A stretch of DNA of 64,000 nt. It comes from JAENVU01 sp031422675 (GTDB lineage: Bacteria; Actinomycetota; Acidimicrobiia; IMCC26256; JAENVU01). The position numbers and the translations under genes were made by a program. Positions 44,231 through 52,967 of this stretch are shown here, in pieces; position 1 is the stretch's first letter; every line of letters begins with the position of its first letter. The notes under the pieces were generated by a model. That model had not been told where the DNA came from and searched no databases. It worked only from the letters and a program-made list of their open reading frames with translations. The DNA lies in assembly GCA_031422675.1 (NCBI GenBank), contig JANPMG010000002.1, forward strand, positions 1 to 64,000, written 5' to 3'.

Positions 44231-45538
44231 TCACGCGACGGGTTCGACCGAGAGCCGGCTGACCGTCGGGAACGCGCAGTAGTAGAGATCGCGCCCGAAA
44301 CCGGGAGCAAGGAACACCACGCTCTGGAGCGGACTCCCGGTCTCGGCCCGAGCGCGCTCCTCGCCAGTCTCGATGTCGAGCACCACGATGTGATCCATCA
44401 TCCGATCACCGTCGTGGTCGGCGGTGACGATCTCACCGGTGTCCGGATAGAGCAGTGGGTGGCACGCATGGTTCTGCTCACGTTGCCAACGCGGCGTGCA
44501 CGTGCCATCGGGCTCGATGTCGAACGCAGCCAGGATTCCGTTCCCGCTGTCGTACCCGACGGCGATCGCGCGGCTGACGTCGATCGCAGGTGGGTTGGCC
44601 ACGATGCCGCGAGGGAGTCCACAGATCTCGGTGAGCGTGACCGTCGCGGTGGCGAGGTCGACGCGCACCAGGTGGAGGGGTGCGTCCGAGACGCCTCGCC
44701 CGCGAAACGTGCCGGCGTACCCCTCGCTTCCCGCACCGTTGTCGAGGAACCACGCCGCGTCGTCCGTGAGCACGGCGTCCCAGCCGTAGGTCTGGCCCGG
44801 AACTATTCGGTACCGAGGCCGGAACGTGTCGTCGAGCGTGAGGTGCGTTCCGTTCCAGCGGGCGCGCCAGAGGTGCGTGTCACCCACCACGTAGATGGTG
44901 TCGCCGTCGGCGGACAGCCGCGCAATCGAACGCTCGGGGATCGTGACGCGACCTCCGATCGCGAGGGTTTCCGGGTTGATCACGAGGAGTTCGCAGGAGT
45001 CGTCGCCCGTCATCTCGACGCCGGCCGGCAGCACGCCGCCGAAATCCTTCAGGGCCAGCGCGCCGTCGGGCAGGATCACGAAGCTGTTGTACGGCCGATC
45101 ACGCGGGAGTTCGGTCGAGCCCGTCACCGCGAGGTCGGCGCCGAGCCGGTGCAGGTGACGCCCGAAGGCAACGTAGAGCGAGCCGTTCGCGTGCGCCGCG
45201 ATCCCGCCCGGCCAGGTCTTGCCGCCCGGCAGGTCGATCGAGCGCGCAATGAGTTCGAGCGAGACCGGATCGATCTGTTCCACCCAGGCCACGGCATCGT
45301 TCCCTCCCGTATGACAGAGGAGGTACACCTCGCCCGGGTCGCGCAGCACCACCATCGTGGCCACGACGGCATCGCGCGCCGTGACGGACAGGTACTCCGC
45401 CGGGGTGATCGCGAGCCCGTCACCCGAGCGGGGGATCGCAGTCCGGCGCGGCCCGCCGTCCTCGCCCGGCCATCGATTCGGCCAGTAACCCGGCGATAAA
45501 TCCGGCGAGGAACCGCTCGCCATGTCCGAAATATTCAC
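44231..45538 (-). CDS. Predicted beta-propeller protein of unknown function
   Basis: 435 residues. Repeating short beta-strand motifs (GEVYLLCHTGGNDAVAWVEQIDP, GSLYVAFGRHLHRLGADL, NSFVILPDGALALKDFGG, DTIYVVGDTHLWRARWNG, GILAAFDIEPDGTCTPRWQ) resemble a 6-7 bladed propeller, but no metal- or PQQ-binding signature was recognised. No signal peptide. GTG 45538 has GAGGA eight bases upstream. Convergent with the MDMPI-like gene and divergent from 45645. Confidence 0.6.
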   Translation of the reverse strand: MNISDMASGSSPDLSPGYWPNRWPGEDGGPRRTAIPRSGDGLAITPAEYLSVTARDAVVATMVVLRDPGEVYLLCHTGGNDAVAWVEQIDPVSLELIARSIDLPGGKTWPGGIAAHANGSLYVAFGRHLHRLGADLAVTGSTELPRDRPYNSFVILPDGALALKDFGGVLPAGVEMTGDDSCELLVINPETLAIGGRVTIPERSIARLSADGDTIYVVGDTHLWRARWNGTHLTLDDTFRPRYRIVPGQTYGWDAVLTDDAAWFLDNGAGSEGYAGTFRGRGVSDAPLHLVRVDLATATVTLTEICGLPRGIVANPPAIDVSRAIAVGYDSGNGILAAFDIEPDGTCTPRWQREQNHACHPLLYPDTGEIVTADHDGDRMMDHIVVLDIETGEERARAETGSPLQSVVFLAPGFGRDLYYCAFPTVSRLSVEPVA

Positions 45539-45644
45539 GGACCGATCCTCGCAGAAGAGGGGCGGCGCGGAAGAACGTTGGAGATCGTTGACCCCGGAGA
45601 GGCCCCGTGGTTGACTCATCCGGCGGGCGGGAAAGGACGATCGG

Positions 45645-46526
45645 ATGATGTGGTTCCGCGCGCCGCGCCGGGTGCGACCGATGTACGGATCGGCGCGTTT
45701 CCTGGTGACGTCCTCGTTGCTCGCGGCGGTCGTCGCCATCCCGCCCGCGACGTTCCGGACTTTTCCGAACCCCTGGTCCGGTGGCGTCGGCGGCCGAGGA
45801 GTGCTGACCCCGGACGACGACGATTCCTACCGCTACACGAGTTCGAGCGGAACCATGGATGCGGCTGCGCTGCCCTCGAACCGGTCCGCGAACTTGCGCG
45901 CGGTGTTCTGGCCATCGCACGCAGTCGCCGCGCGCGACCAGCAGAGCTGTGCCACGTGGGCGTCCGAATCGACGTGGCGAGCCCAACAGGGCGCGGCGCT
46001 GCGAGTCGATGTCGAGCGCAGCGGCGCCATCCACGCGATCACCGTCACCAAGAACGTCTGGTACGGCGCAACGTGGATCTTCAACGTTCATGTGTGGAAC
46101 TCGGCGACGGTGCCCGCGCTCCGACAGGTCGGTGTCTTCAACCTTGAACGGGTCTTTCGCGGCCGCGACGGTCTCGGTGTCCCACTGCCGTGGAGACTCT
46201 GTGCCCGCGTGGTGGGCGATGTTCTCGATTTCAAGGTATGGCGGCTCCCCGGATCGGAGCCCGCGTGGGGTGATGCCACTCACGGCGGACGGGTGTCGGT
46301 TCCGATGGATGCGCCGCGTTCGGGGTTCACCGGCTGGTACATCGGCCACCTCCCGGCCGGAGGGAGCGCGTCCTTCACCGGGCTCGGGACCTGGTCCTTG
46401 CCGAGCGGCGCCTCGAGTTCGAGACTCGCGTCCGCGTTGGCGGCGCGCCAGTCCCGGGCAATTTTTGGATCGGTTTCGGCGCCGGGGTCGAGCATCGTGA
46501 TCCGACAGCCGACCGGCGTGGGCTGA
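45645..46526 (+). CDS. Hypothetical secreted or membrane-anchored protein
   Basis: 293 residues. N-terminal hydrophobic segment RFLVTSSLLAAVVAIPPATF near residue 20-38 suggests a signal sequence or anchor. The rest (AVFWPSHAVAARDQQSCATWAS, IHAITVTKNVWYGATWIFNVHVWN, LCARVVGDVLDFKVWRLPGSEPAWGD, GGSASFTGLGTWSLPSG) is beta-rich and Trp-rich, lectin- or fibronectin-like in character, without a confident family. No obvious partner gene. Confidence 0.55.
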   Translation: MMWFRAPRRVRPMYGSARFLVTSSLLAAVVAIPPATFRTFPNPWSGGVGGRGVLTPDDDDSYRYTSSSGTMDAAALPSNRSANLRAVFWPSHAVAARDQQSCATWASESTWRAQQGAALRVDVERSGAIHAITVTKNVWYGATWIFNVHVWNSATVPALRQVGVFNLERVFRGRDGLGVPLPWRLCARVVGDVLDFKVWRLPGSEPAWGDATHGGRVSVPMDAPRSGFTGWYIGHLPAGGSASFTGLGTWSLPSGASSSRLASALAARQSRAIFGSVSAPGSSIVIRQPTGVG

Positions 46527-46598
46527 ACGGAACATCCAGGACCCGACGGTCGCATGGAGCCCTCCTGGCGCGGCCCGGAGAATGCGAGACTCCCTGCC

Positions 46599-47624
46599 AT
46601 GACTGCCGACATTGACATCGTGCGTCGCCGGCTGCGCGAGGCCGGGGCATCCGAGGCAGACCTCGAAGTGGCGACCACCCTGGAGCAGATGTACCGCCTC
46701 GCCGGTGATCTGGGCAACCGCCCGCTCGGTGAGCAGCTCAGCGTGCGCGAGCTCGCCACTCGCGCCGACGTCGACGTCGACGTGGTCCAGCGGTTTCTGC
46801 GCGCGGCCGGTTTGGCCGCCGACGACCTCGACGTCCGAGTGTGGTATTCCTCGGACGCCGAATGGATTCGGGCTGCCAATGCTGCTCGCCGCGCGTTCGG
46901 CGACGAGGCGATTTCGGTCATCCTTCGCCGTTCCGGGGCGGCAATGTCGCAGGTCTCGACCGCGGCGTCCTCGGTGTTCCGCGTCAACCTCGTCGATGCG
47001 GAGACGCTGGACCCCATGACGATTGTGGAACGGAATCTTGCGACCCGACCGTTGATCGACGCGTTGGTCCTGACGCTCTCACAGCTCTACCGCTACCACT
47101 CGCGTCTTTCGTTCCGGGACGACACCGTCGCGGCCGGAACGTTCGGTGAACTGCGCACGATGACCGTGGGGTTCGTCGATCTCGCATCGTCGACGGAACT
47201 CGGTGCTCGGTTGAGCGCCGCGGATCTGGCGCGTTCGATCAACGACTTCAACCGCGCCGCGTTCGACGCGTCCACTCGGCATGGCGCGCGTCTCGTCAAG
47301 ACGATCGGGGACGAAGTGATGCTGAGCGCGCTCGACCCGAACGCGGTGTGTCGCGCCGCGCTGGCCCTCGTGACGTTCAGTCATGAACACCCGACGTTCA
47401 CCAACGCGCGTGGTGGGATCGCGCACGGTGACGTCTTGGACCAAGACGGAGACTGTTACGGACCGGTCGTCAACCGGGCGGCGCGGTTCGCGGCGTCAGC
47501 CCCGGATGGCAGTGTCATGATCGACGCCGCGGCGAGGCTGCTCGCGCCGGATCTCACGGCGACCGCCTGGCCCGCGATCGAACATCGGGGGATCGGCGTC
47601 GTGGAGTGGTTCGCCGTCGCGTAG
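46599..47624 (+). CDS. Class III adenylate/guanylate cyclase
   Basis: 341 residues. An N-terminal helical region (RRRLREAGASEADLEVATTLEQMYRLAG, LATRADVDVDVVQRFLRAAG) precedes a cyclase homology domain: VGFVDLASSTELGARL (metal Asp), RLVKTIGDEVMLSA (second metal Asp) and YGPVVNRAARFA (Asn-Arg). The N-terminus resembles the pH-sensing Rv1264-type autoinhibitory region. Upstream starts (46554) are possible. Product cAMP is inferred from the family. Confidence 0.88.
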   Translation: MTADIDIVRRRLREAGASEADLEVATTLEQMYRLAGDLGNRPLGEQLSVRELATRADVDVDVVQRFLRAAGLAADDLDVRVWYSSDAEWIRAANAARRAFGDEAISVILRRSGAAMSQVSTAASSVFRVNLVDAETLDPMTIVERNLATRPLIDALVLTLSQLYRYHSRLSFRDDTVAAGTFGELRTMTVGFVDLASSTELGARLSAADLARSINDFNRAAFDASTRHGARLVKTIGDEVMLSALDPNAVCRAALALVTFSHEHPTFTNARGGIAHGDVLDQDGDCYGPVVNRAARFAASAPDGSVMIDAAARLLAPDLTATAWPAIEHRGIGVVEWFAVA

Positions 47625-47645
47625 AACGCCGAGCCATACGTTGCG

Positions 47646-48719
47646 TCAAAGACGTAGTTGCGCACCGCCGGTGATGAGCGGCAAATCGAGCGGACTCACC
47701 GGTCCCGACGGCGCGTCGCACACTGCGGGAATGGCATTCACGATGCGGTTGGCCGCGCTGGCGTTCCCGCCGCCGGCCGCACCGGGTTCGCCCGGTTCCG
47801 TGCCGTGCACGGTGACGGTCAAGTTGGGATGTCCGCTCAGTACGACCCGGTGTTCGCCGCCGGGCGAACTCGACGTCGGCCAGTCGGGCGCACAGTCGTC
47901 GTCGATGCGCGTGACGTGTTCCACCACGAGCGGCGCGCGATCACCGACCATGGCGCGCACCTCGAACCGGAACGCACCTTGCGTGCCGGCATCGAAGGTA
48001 CCCATTCCCGGAACGTCGATCGTGCGCGCCAACGGACGACGGTCGACGTGGGTGGTCACCGCGTCCAGTTCCAGGTGGAGGAAGTCGGCGAGGACCCGCA
48101 GCATCGGGGCCCACACCATCTGGAGTGAGAAGTCGAGCAACATCAGCGGCGTCTCGTCCATCGGGCCGCCGAAGCCGATCACCTCTCGGACGACGGCAGG
48201 CTGGTCGTAGAGCGCGTAGTTGAAGAGTTCTTGGACCCGGATCTCGGTGATCCCCGCACCGACCCCGCTCACGAGGACCGGCAGGATGTCCAGTGCCCAA
48301 CCGGGGTCGATGCCCGACACGAACACGGATGCATTCCCACGCGCGCACGCCGGCTCGACGACGTCGAGCAACTCGCGAGGCGCGCTCGCCGGGTGCAACA
48401 AGGGATAGAAGGACGTCGACACCACGTTGACGCCCGCCTCGAGACACTGCAACAGATCCGCGTAGGCCGCGTCGGGTCGAGTGTCGGCGGTCGCGGTGTA
48501 GACCACCGCGTCGACGTCGGCGGCGAGAGCAGCCTGCGTGTCGTCGGTGGCCACGACACCGAGCGGCGCGATTCCCGCGAGTTCGCCGGCATCGCGTCCC
48601 ACCTTCTCGGGGGAGGACACCACAGCGCCCACCAACTCGAGGTCCCGATGCGCCGCAACCGCGCGGATCGCCGGCCGGCCCACGTTGCCGGTGCCCCACA
48701 CCACGACTCGGCGGTTCAC
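47646..48719 (-). CDS. Dihydrodipicolinate-reductase-like NAD(P)-dependent dehydrogenase
   Basis: 357 residues. VVVWGTGNVGRPAIRAVAAHRDLELVGAVV is a Rossmann start of the DapB/2,4-diaminopentanoate dehydrogenase group; AGVNVVSTSFYPLLHP and SGIDPGWALDILPV are family features of the DAPDH-like branch. The specific amino/keto substrate is unknown. GTG 48719 overlaps the stop of the heme lipoprotein gene as GTGA. The much longer open frame (to 50240) is antisense to the PQQ-propeller gene. Confidence 0.82.
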   Translation of the reverse strand: MNRRVVVWGTGNVGRPAIRAVAAHRDLELVGAVVSSPEKVGRDAGELAGIAPLGVVATDDTQAALAADVDAVVYTATADTRPDAAYADLLQCLEAGVNVVSTSFYPLLHPASAPRELLDVVEPACARGNASVFVSGIDPGWALDILPVLVSGVGAGITEIRVQELFNYALYDQPAVVREVIGFGGPMDETPLMLLDFSLQMVWAPMLRVLADFLHLELDAVTTHVDRRPLARTIDVPGMGTFDAGTQGAFRFEVRAMVGDRAPLVVEHVTRIDDDCAPDWPTSSSPGGEHRVVLSGHPNLTVTVHGTEPGEPGAAGGGNASAANRIVNAIPAVCDAPSGPVSPLDLPLITGGAQLRL

Positions 48720-49321
48720 GGTGTCAAGCTCTGCGTTGGGGCTCCCGCCGGGGTGCGCGGCCGCGCGTCCGCGGCCTGCACGGCGCGAATCACGTCGTCG
48801 CCGATGGGGAGTGGCGCACAGCCGTGGGTCTTCTCGCAGACGAGGTCGAACTTGCCCTGCGCCGCGGCGTGGCACGCGAAACAGTTGCCGCCGAACCGGT
48901 TGACCACTTCTTCGCCGCCGCGGGTGTCGATCCTGGTTCCGGTGGAATCGGTGGTGAGGAAGAAGAACTCCCAGTCCTTGGTCTTCGGGTTGAACCCGGG
49001 CCGCCGCTTGACCATCGCCTCTTGCGGGACGAGTTGGATCACACTGCCGACGGGATATTTCCCGCCGGTGGTCGAGTTGGCGACGGCGAGGGTCGCCTTC
49101 AGGTTGCCGAGTGGGTTGGAGACGAAGAACCCGCGGACGGGGGTCATGTCCTTGAGGTTCACGAAGTCGGCGGCCGACATGTTGATGTCTTCGATCGGCT
49201 CGGGTGTTTCCACCCGGGGTGCGGTCTTGGGTGCGTCCGAGCCGCACCCGCCGATGACCAAAAAGATCGCGAAACAGAGCGCGGCGAGCGACAGCCAGGC
49301 GGGGCGAAGTGCGGAACGCAT
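48716..49321 (-). CDS. Lipoprotein with one c-type heme motif (cytochrome P460-like)
   Basis: 201 residues. Lipobox FLVIGGC (Cys about 26) after a hydrophobic signal; a single CxxCH heme-attachment motif in FGGNCFACHAAA near residue 150; upstream the W-x-F-F strand KDWEFFFLTTDSTG resembles the cytochrome P460 fold. Anchored outside the membrane, it likely carries electrons. GGAGG five bases before ATG 49321. Coupled to the dehydrogenase by GTGA. Heme maturation proteins are not in this window. Confidence 0.75.
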   Translation of the reverse strand: MRSALRPAWLSLAALCFAIFLVIGGCGSDAPKTAPRVETPEPIEDINMSAADFVNLKDMTPVRGFFVSNPLGNLKATLAVANSTTGGKYPVGSVIQLVPQEAMVKRRPGFNPKTKDWEFFFLTTDSTGTRIDTRGGEEVVNRFGGNCFACHAAAQGKFDLVCEKTHGCAPLPIGDDVIRAVQAADARPRTPAGAPTQSLTP

Positions 49322-49496
49322 GAAGTCCTCCGAGGTTCCGCCACCGGTGGGGGCGGGCCGCGGAGCGTATCGGCGGGCCCGTGTCGGCACGGTGTCCGAC
49401 GCGATTGGGTGATATTTGCTCCCCTGCCCCCCTGCACGTAGGTTGTCGCTTACGGGACGGTTTGTAAGTTTCGGTGGTGAGTGGCGGGAGGAACCC

Positions 49497-52064
49497 ATGA
49501 GTTCGAAGTTCTTGACGACCGGTTTCGAGCAGCCGGTCCGGCGAATGTCGGCCTTGGTCGGGGTTCTGGCGGTGGCGCTGATGCTGCCGGCATCCGCGCA
49601 GGCTGCGGACTGGTCGAACGCACGGGGCGACGCCGGGAACACGGGAAGCTCCGCGGAGACGCTCACGCTCCCCCTGACCGAACGGTGGCACTCGAGTGCG
49701 CCGGACGTCGAGGAGAACGGGGCGGTGGTCTCCAACGGCATCGTCTACATGTCGAGTGAAGACGGCCAGCTGTACGCGTTCGATCCCGCGGGCGCCCCGG
49801 TGACCGGGTTCCCGGTCGTGACGAGCCCGAACTACGGCGCGCCGGCCGTCGACGCGGTGAACGCGAAGGTCTACGTCCTGGCGAGCAACACGCTCTTTGC
49901 GTTCAACCTCAACGGGACGCCGGCGTGGACGGCGGACGTTGGTTCGACGGGCTCCAACTACAACGTGGGTCCGATCGTCGACGGCGGTTTCGTGTACCTC
50001 AAGGCCAACGACACCCTGAAGAAGTACAACTCGGCCGGAGGGTTGCAGTGGTCGGTGCCCAGCGCCGGCAACAGCACCCAGCCCGCCATCATGGGTGCCG
50101 ACGTCTACGTGAACACGAACGCAGGCGAGATCAGAAAGTACGACAAGACCACGGGCGTGGAAGTCACGACGGCCGGCTTCCCGGTGGCCACGGCCGCGAG
50201 CGAGGCCGGCATTGCGGTGGTGGACGGACGGATCTACCACAAGGCCGACCAGCTCTACGCGTACAACGCGAGCACGGGCGCCCTCGCGTGGTCGGCACCC
50301 GCCGGCGGCGACAGTACCTACTACGACTCACCCGCGGTTTCGAACGGCGTCGTGTACGTCTACGGCTGGGACAGCAAGCTGTACGCATTCGACGCGGCAA
50401 CTGGCGCAACGAAGGCCGGGTTCCCGACTGCAGATCTGGCAACCCCCTCCGACCGCAACTACGGCTCACCCACGGTGGCCGGAGATCTGGTCTTCGTCGG
50501 CGCCGGTACGACCCAGAAGCTGAAAGTGCTCGGGGCCGCCGGGACCGCGAACGCAGGGACGGTGCTCGAGGAGCACCTGACCTTCTCGGATGATCCGCAG
50601 GGCTTCGACGTGACGTCGCCGGTTGTTTCGGGCGGCATCGTGTACGTGATGCTCGACGGTGGTGGGCTGTACGCGTTCCTTCCGTCGGACGCGCCGTGGA
50701 CCGGCGGAGGCGTCACCATCAACGCCGGGGCCGCCTGCACCGAATCTTCGGCGGTGACCCTGGCGATCGACGTCGGGTCGAACCCCGACGTCGCTCAGAT
50801 GCGAATCTCCGAAGACCCGCTCTTTGCCTCGGCAACGTTCGAGCCCGTCGCATCGTCCAAGGCGTTCACTCTCTCGGTCGGGTTCGGGACCAAGACCGTC
50901 TACGTTCAGTTCCAGGACGGGTCCGAACAGCTCTCGAACGTCTTCAACGACCAGATCCAGTTCGCGGCGAGCTGTGCACCGACCCTCACGGTGGCGAAGG
51001 CGGGTTCTGGTTCGGGCTTGGTGGCGAGCACCCCGGCCGGTATTTCGTGTGGGGCCACGTGCTCGGCCGAGTTCGCTGATGGTGCGAGCGTGGGTCTGAC
51101 GCCGACGCCGGACGAGGGTTCGACGTTTGCGGGTTGGTCGGGTGCGTGTACCGGGACCGGTGCGTGCACGGTGACCATGAGTGGTGACCAGTCGGTGACC
51201 GCCACGTTCACCGCAACCGGTGAAACCGGGGTGAGCATCGTCAGCTCGTCGCAACCGGAGACGATCACGTCCGGCAGCGCCGGGCTGGCCCGTTTCGAGA
51301 TCACCAACGCCGGCCCGGACGCGCTCGAAGGGGCCTACGCCATCGTCACCGTTCCTGCGGGAATCATGCCGGTATCGGCGACGAGTTCACAGGGTGGGTG
51401 CACGGGATTCAGTGGCCAGCAAGCCATCTGTCTCATCGGGACGATCCCGGCCGGGTCGACCGTCACCCTCGACGTCGTGGGTCAGACGCCGCCGGGCTTC
51501 CCGCCGACGAGTTCGCTCGGCATCGGCGTCAGCCTCGCCGGATCCGGGATCGATCCGATCCAACAGACCGGCGGACCGGCCGTCACCGCGGCCACGGGCA
51601 ATGAAGCCGCCGGCTTCGTACCGCCGGGTGGAACGATCTCCACGGGTACCGAGGCGACGCCGGAGAACAACACGATTGCGGGGTTCCGGCTCCCGAACTC
51701 CGGCGCGGGCGCGCCGATCGTGCTCCGGGCCGAGACCGAAGGCGCCGCGACGTTCTGCGGTGGACGCGCGTGTCGGGGCAAGATCATGTTCCTGTCGCCG
51801 TTCGCGGGGTACGACGACCCGCACCATGCTCCGCTGCTCACGATCACGTGGGACAAGACCGTCGCCGGCAAGGGGACGAAATCCAAGCTGTACGTGCAGA
51901 AAGAGCCGGGTGGTCCGGTGACGCGCGTCGAGCGGTGTGTGAAAGCGAGTCCCGCCGTCGCCGTCCCGTCGCCGTGCATCCATGAAAGGGTCAAGATCCG
52001 GGGCGGAGACATCCGGTTCAAGATCCTCATCCTCTCGATGGATCCGCGGTTCGCTCGCCGCTGA
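49497..52064 (+). CDS. Secreted PQQ-type beta-propeller protein with DUF11-like domain
   Basis: 855 residues. Signal peptide (MSALVGVLAVALMLPASAQA). Residues 40-400 contain PQQ-like WD40 blades (GIVYMSSEDGQLYAFDPAG, VYVLASNTLFAFNLNGTPAW, KLYAFDAATGATKAGFPT). Residues about 490-580 have an InlB-B-like repeat (TCSAEFADGASVGLTPTPDEGSTFAGWSG), and 590-720 a DUF11-like Ig domain (ITSGSAGLARFEITNAGPD). The C-terminus is a further beta domain with Cys pairs (FCGGRACRGK). GGGAGG at about 49487-49492 with ATG 49497. A large extracellular or envelope protein with no visible PQQ chemistry residues. Confidence 0.85.
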   Translation: MSSKFLTTGFEQPVRRMSALVGVLAVALMLPASAQAADWSNARGDAGNTGSSAETLTLPLTERWHSSAPDVEENGAVVSNGIVYMSSEDGQLYAFDPAGAPVTGFPVVTSPNYGAPAVDAVNAKVYVLASNTLFAFNLNGTPAWTADVGSTGSNYNVGPIVDGGFVYLKANDTLKKYNSAGGLQWSVPSAGNSTQPAIMGADVYVNTNAGEIRKYDKTTGVEVTTAGFPVATAASEAGIAVVDGRIYHKADQLYAYNASTGALAWSAPAGGDSTYYDSPAVSNGVVYVYGWDSKLYAFDAATGATKAGFPTADLATPSDRNYGSPTVAGDLVFVGAGTTQKLKVLGAAGTANAGTVLEEHLTFSDDPQGFDVTSPVVSGGIVYVMLDGGGLYAFLPSDAPWTGGGVTINAGAACTESSAVTLAIDVGSNPDVAQMRISEDPLFASATFEPVASSKAFTLSVGFGTKTVYVQFQDGSEQLSNVFNDQIQFAASCAPTLTVAKAGSGSGLVASTPAGISCGATCSAEFADGASVGLTPTPDEGSTFAGWSGACTGTGACTVTMSGDQSVTATFTATGETGVSIVSSSQPETITSGSAGLARFEITNAGPDALEGAYAIVTVPAGIMPVSATSSQGGCTGFSGQQAICLIGTIPAGSTVTLDVVGQTPPGFPPTSSLGIGVSLAGSGIDPIQQTGGPAVTAATGNEAAGFVPPGGTISTGTEATPENNTIAGFRLPNSGAGAPIVLRAETEGAATFCGGRACRGKIMFLSPFAGYDDPHHAPLLTITWDKTVAGKGTKSKLYVQKEPGGPVTRVERCVKASPAVAVPSPCIHERVKIRGGDIRFKILILSMDPRFARR

Positions 52065-52091
52065 TCCGCAGTCGCTTCTACGCTTCAGGGC

Positions 52092-52379
52092 ATGTGCAGA
52101 AACATCACCGAACTCAGAGGCCTGGAACCTCCCGCGACCCGGGACGAGATCGAGGCTGCGGCGCGTCAGTTCGTCCGCAAGATCAGCGGTGTGACCAAGC
52201 CCACCGGTGATGTCGCGGCGGCGATGGAAGCTGCCGCGTTGAAGATCGCGCACGTCAGCGAGCATCTCCTGGCCGACTTGCCGGCCCGTCGCCAACCGCC
52301 GAAGCACGACCCGCCGCTGCGCCGCCCCGAGGTACGGAAGCGACTCGGACTGCCGGAGTTCGACGCCCGGCCGGCCTGA
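52092..52379 (+). CDS. DUF2277 domain-containing protein
   Basis: 95 residues, family length. MCRNITELRGLEPPATRDEIEAAARQFVRKISG is the DUF2277 start and PLRRPEVRKRLGLPEFD the end. Function unknown; the family is small, conserved across actinobacteria. It begins 27 bases after the PQQ-propeller gene. Confidence 0.85.
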   Translation: MCRNITELRGLEPPATRDEIEAAARQFVRKISGVTKPTGDVAAAMEAAALKIAHVSEHLLADLPARRQPPKHDPPLRRPEVRKRLGLPEFDARPA

Positions 52380-52406
52380 GTCGCGAGCCCGATCGGTACG
52401 CAACGG

Positions 52407-52913
52407 ATGCCGGTCGTGCCGATGTTCTCAACCGCGCCCCTGCACCCGACGAGCGAGTGGCGGGCCTGGGCGAACTCGGTGTTCGACGCGGAATGGGGTG
52501 GTGTCGTCGCGCGCGGCGGCGAACTCGTGGATCCGAACAGCCTGGACGGTGTGGTCGCACTCCGGGACGGCGTGCCGGTGGGGGTGGTGACGTACCGCCC
52601 GACCGTCGCGACGTGGGAGGTCGTGACCCTGAACGCGATCGAACGACGTCGTGGGATCGGCCGGGCGCTCGTGAGCGCGGTGGTCGAGCGCGCGACGCGC
52701 GCGGGCGCCGAGTCGATCGGGCTCGTCACTACCAACGACAACCTCGACGCCATCGCGTTCTACGAGGCGATGGGCTTCGAGCGGGTCAGGACCGACACCG
52801 GCGCGGTCGACGCCGCGCGGCGGGAGCTCAAGCCCTCGATACCGATGTACGCCGCCAACGGGATCCCGATCCGGGACGAGTTGGAGTACCGCCGCTCGCT
52901 TCGCGCCCCGTGA
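52407..52913 (+). CDS. GNAT family N-acetyltransferase
   Basis: 168 residues. The acetyl-CoA loop RRRGIGRALVSAVVERA (Q/RxxGxG/A) and the C-terminal DNLDAIAFYEAMGFERVR are textbook GNAT motifs. ATG 52407 is 27 bases after the DUF2277 stop. Substrate unknown. Confidence 0.9.
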   Translation: MPVVPMFSTAPLHPTSEWRAWANSVFDAEWGGVVARGGELVDPNSLDGVVALRDGVPVGVVTYRPTVATWEVVTLNAIERRRGIGRALVSAVVERATRAGAESIGLVTTNDNLDAIAFYEAMGFERVRTDTGAVDAARRELKPSIPMYAANGIPIRDELEYRRSLRAP

Positions 52914-52967
52914 CGGTCGGCTCGTGAACCATCGGCGGCCGTTCGGGGTGTGACCCGACGCCGCGGT

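Noticed and set aside
48720..50240. Upstream extension of the dehydrogenase frame
   Set aside because: It is antisense of the PQQ-propeller gene and unlike any protein family; GTG 48719 with GTGA overlap fits.
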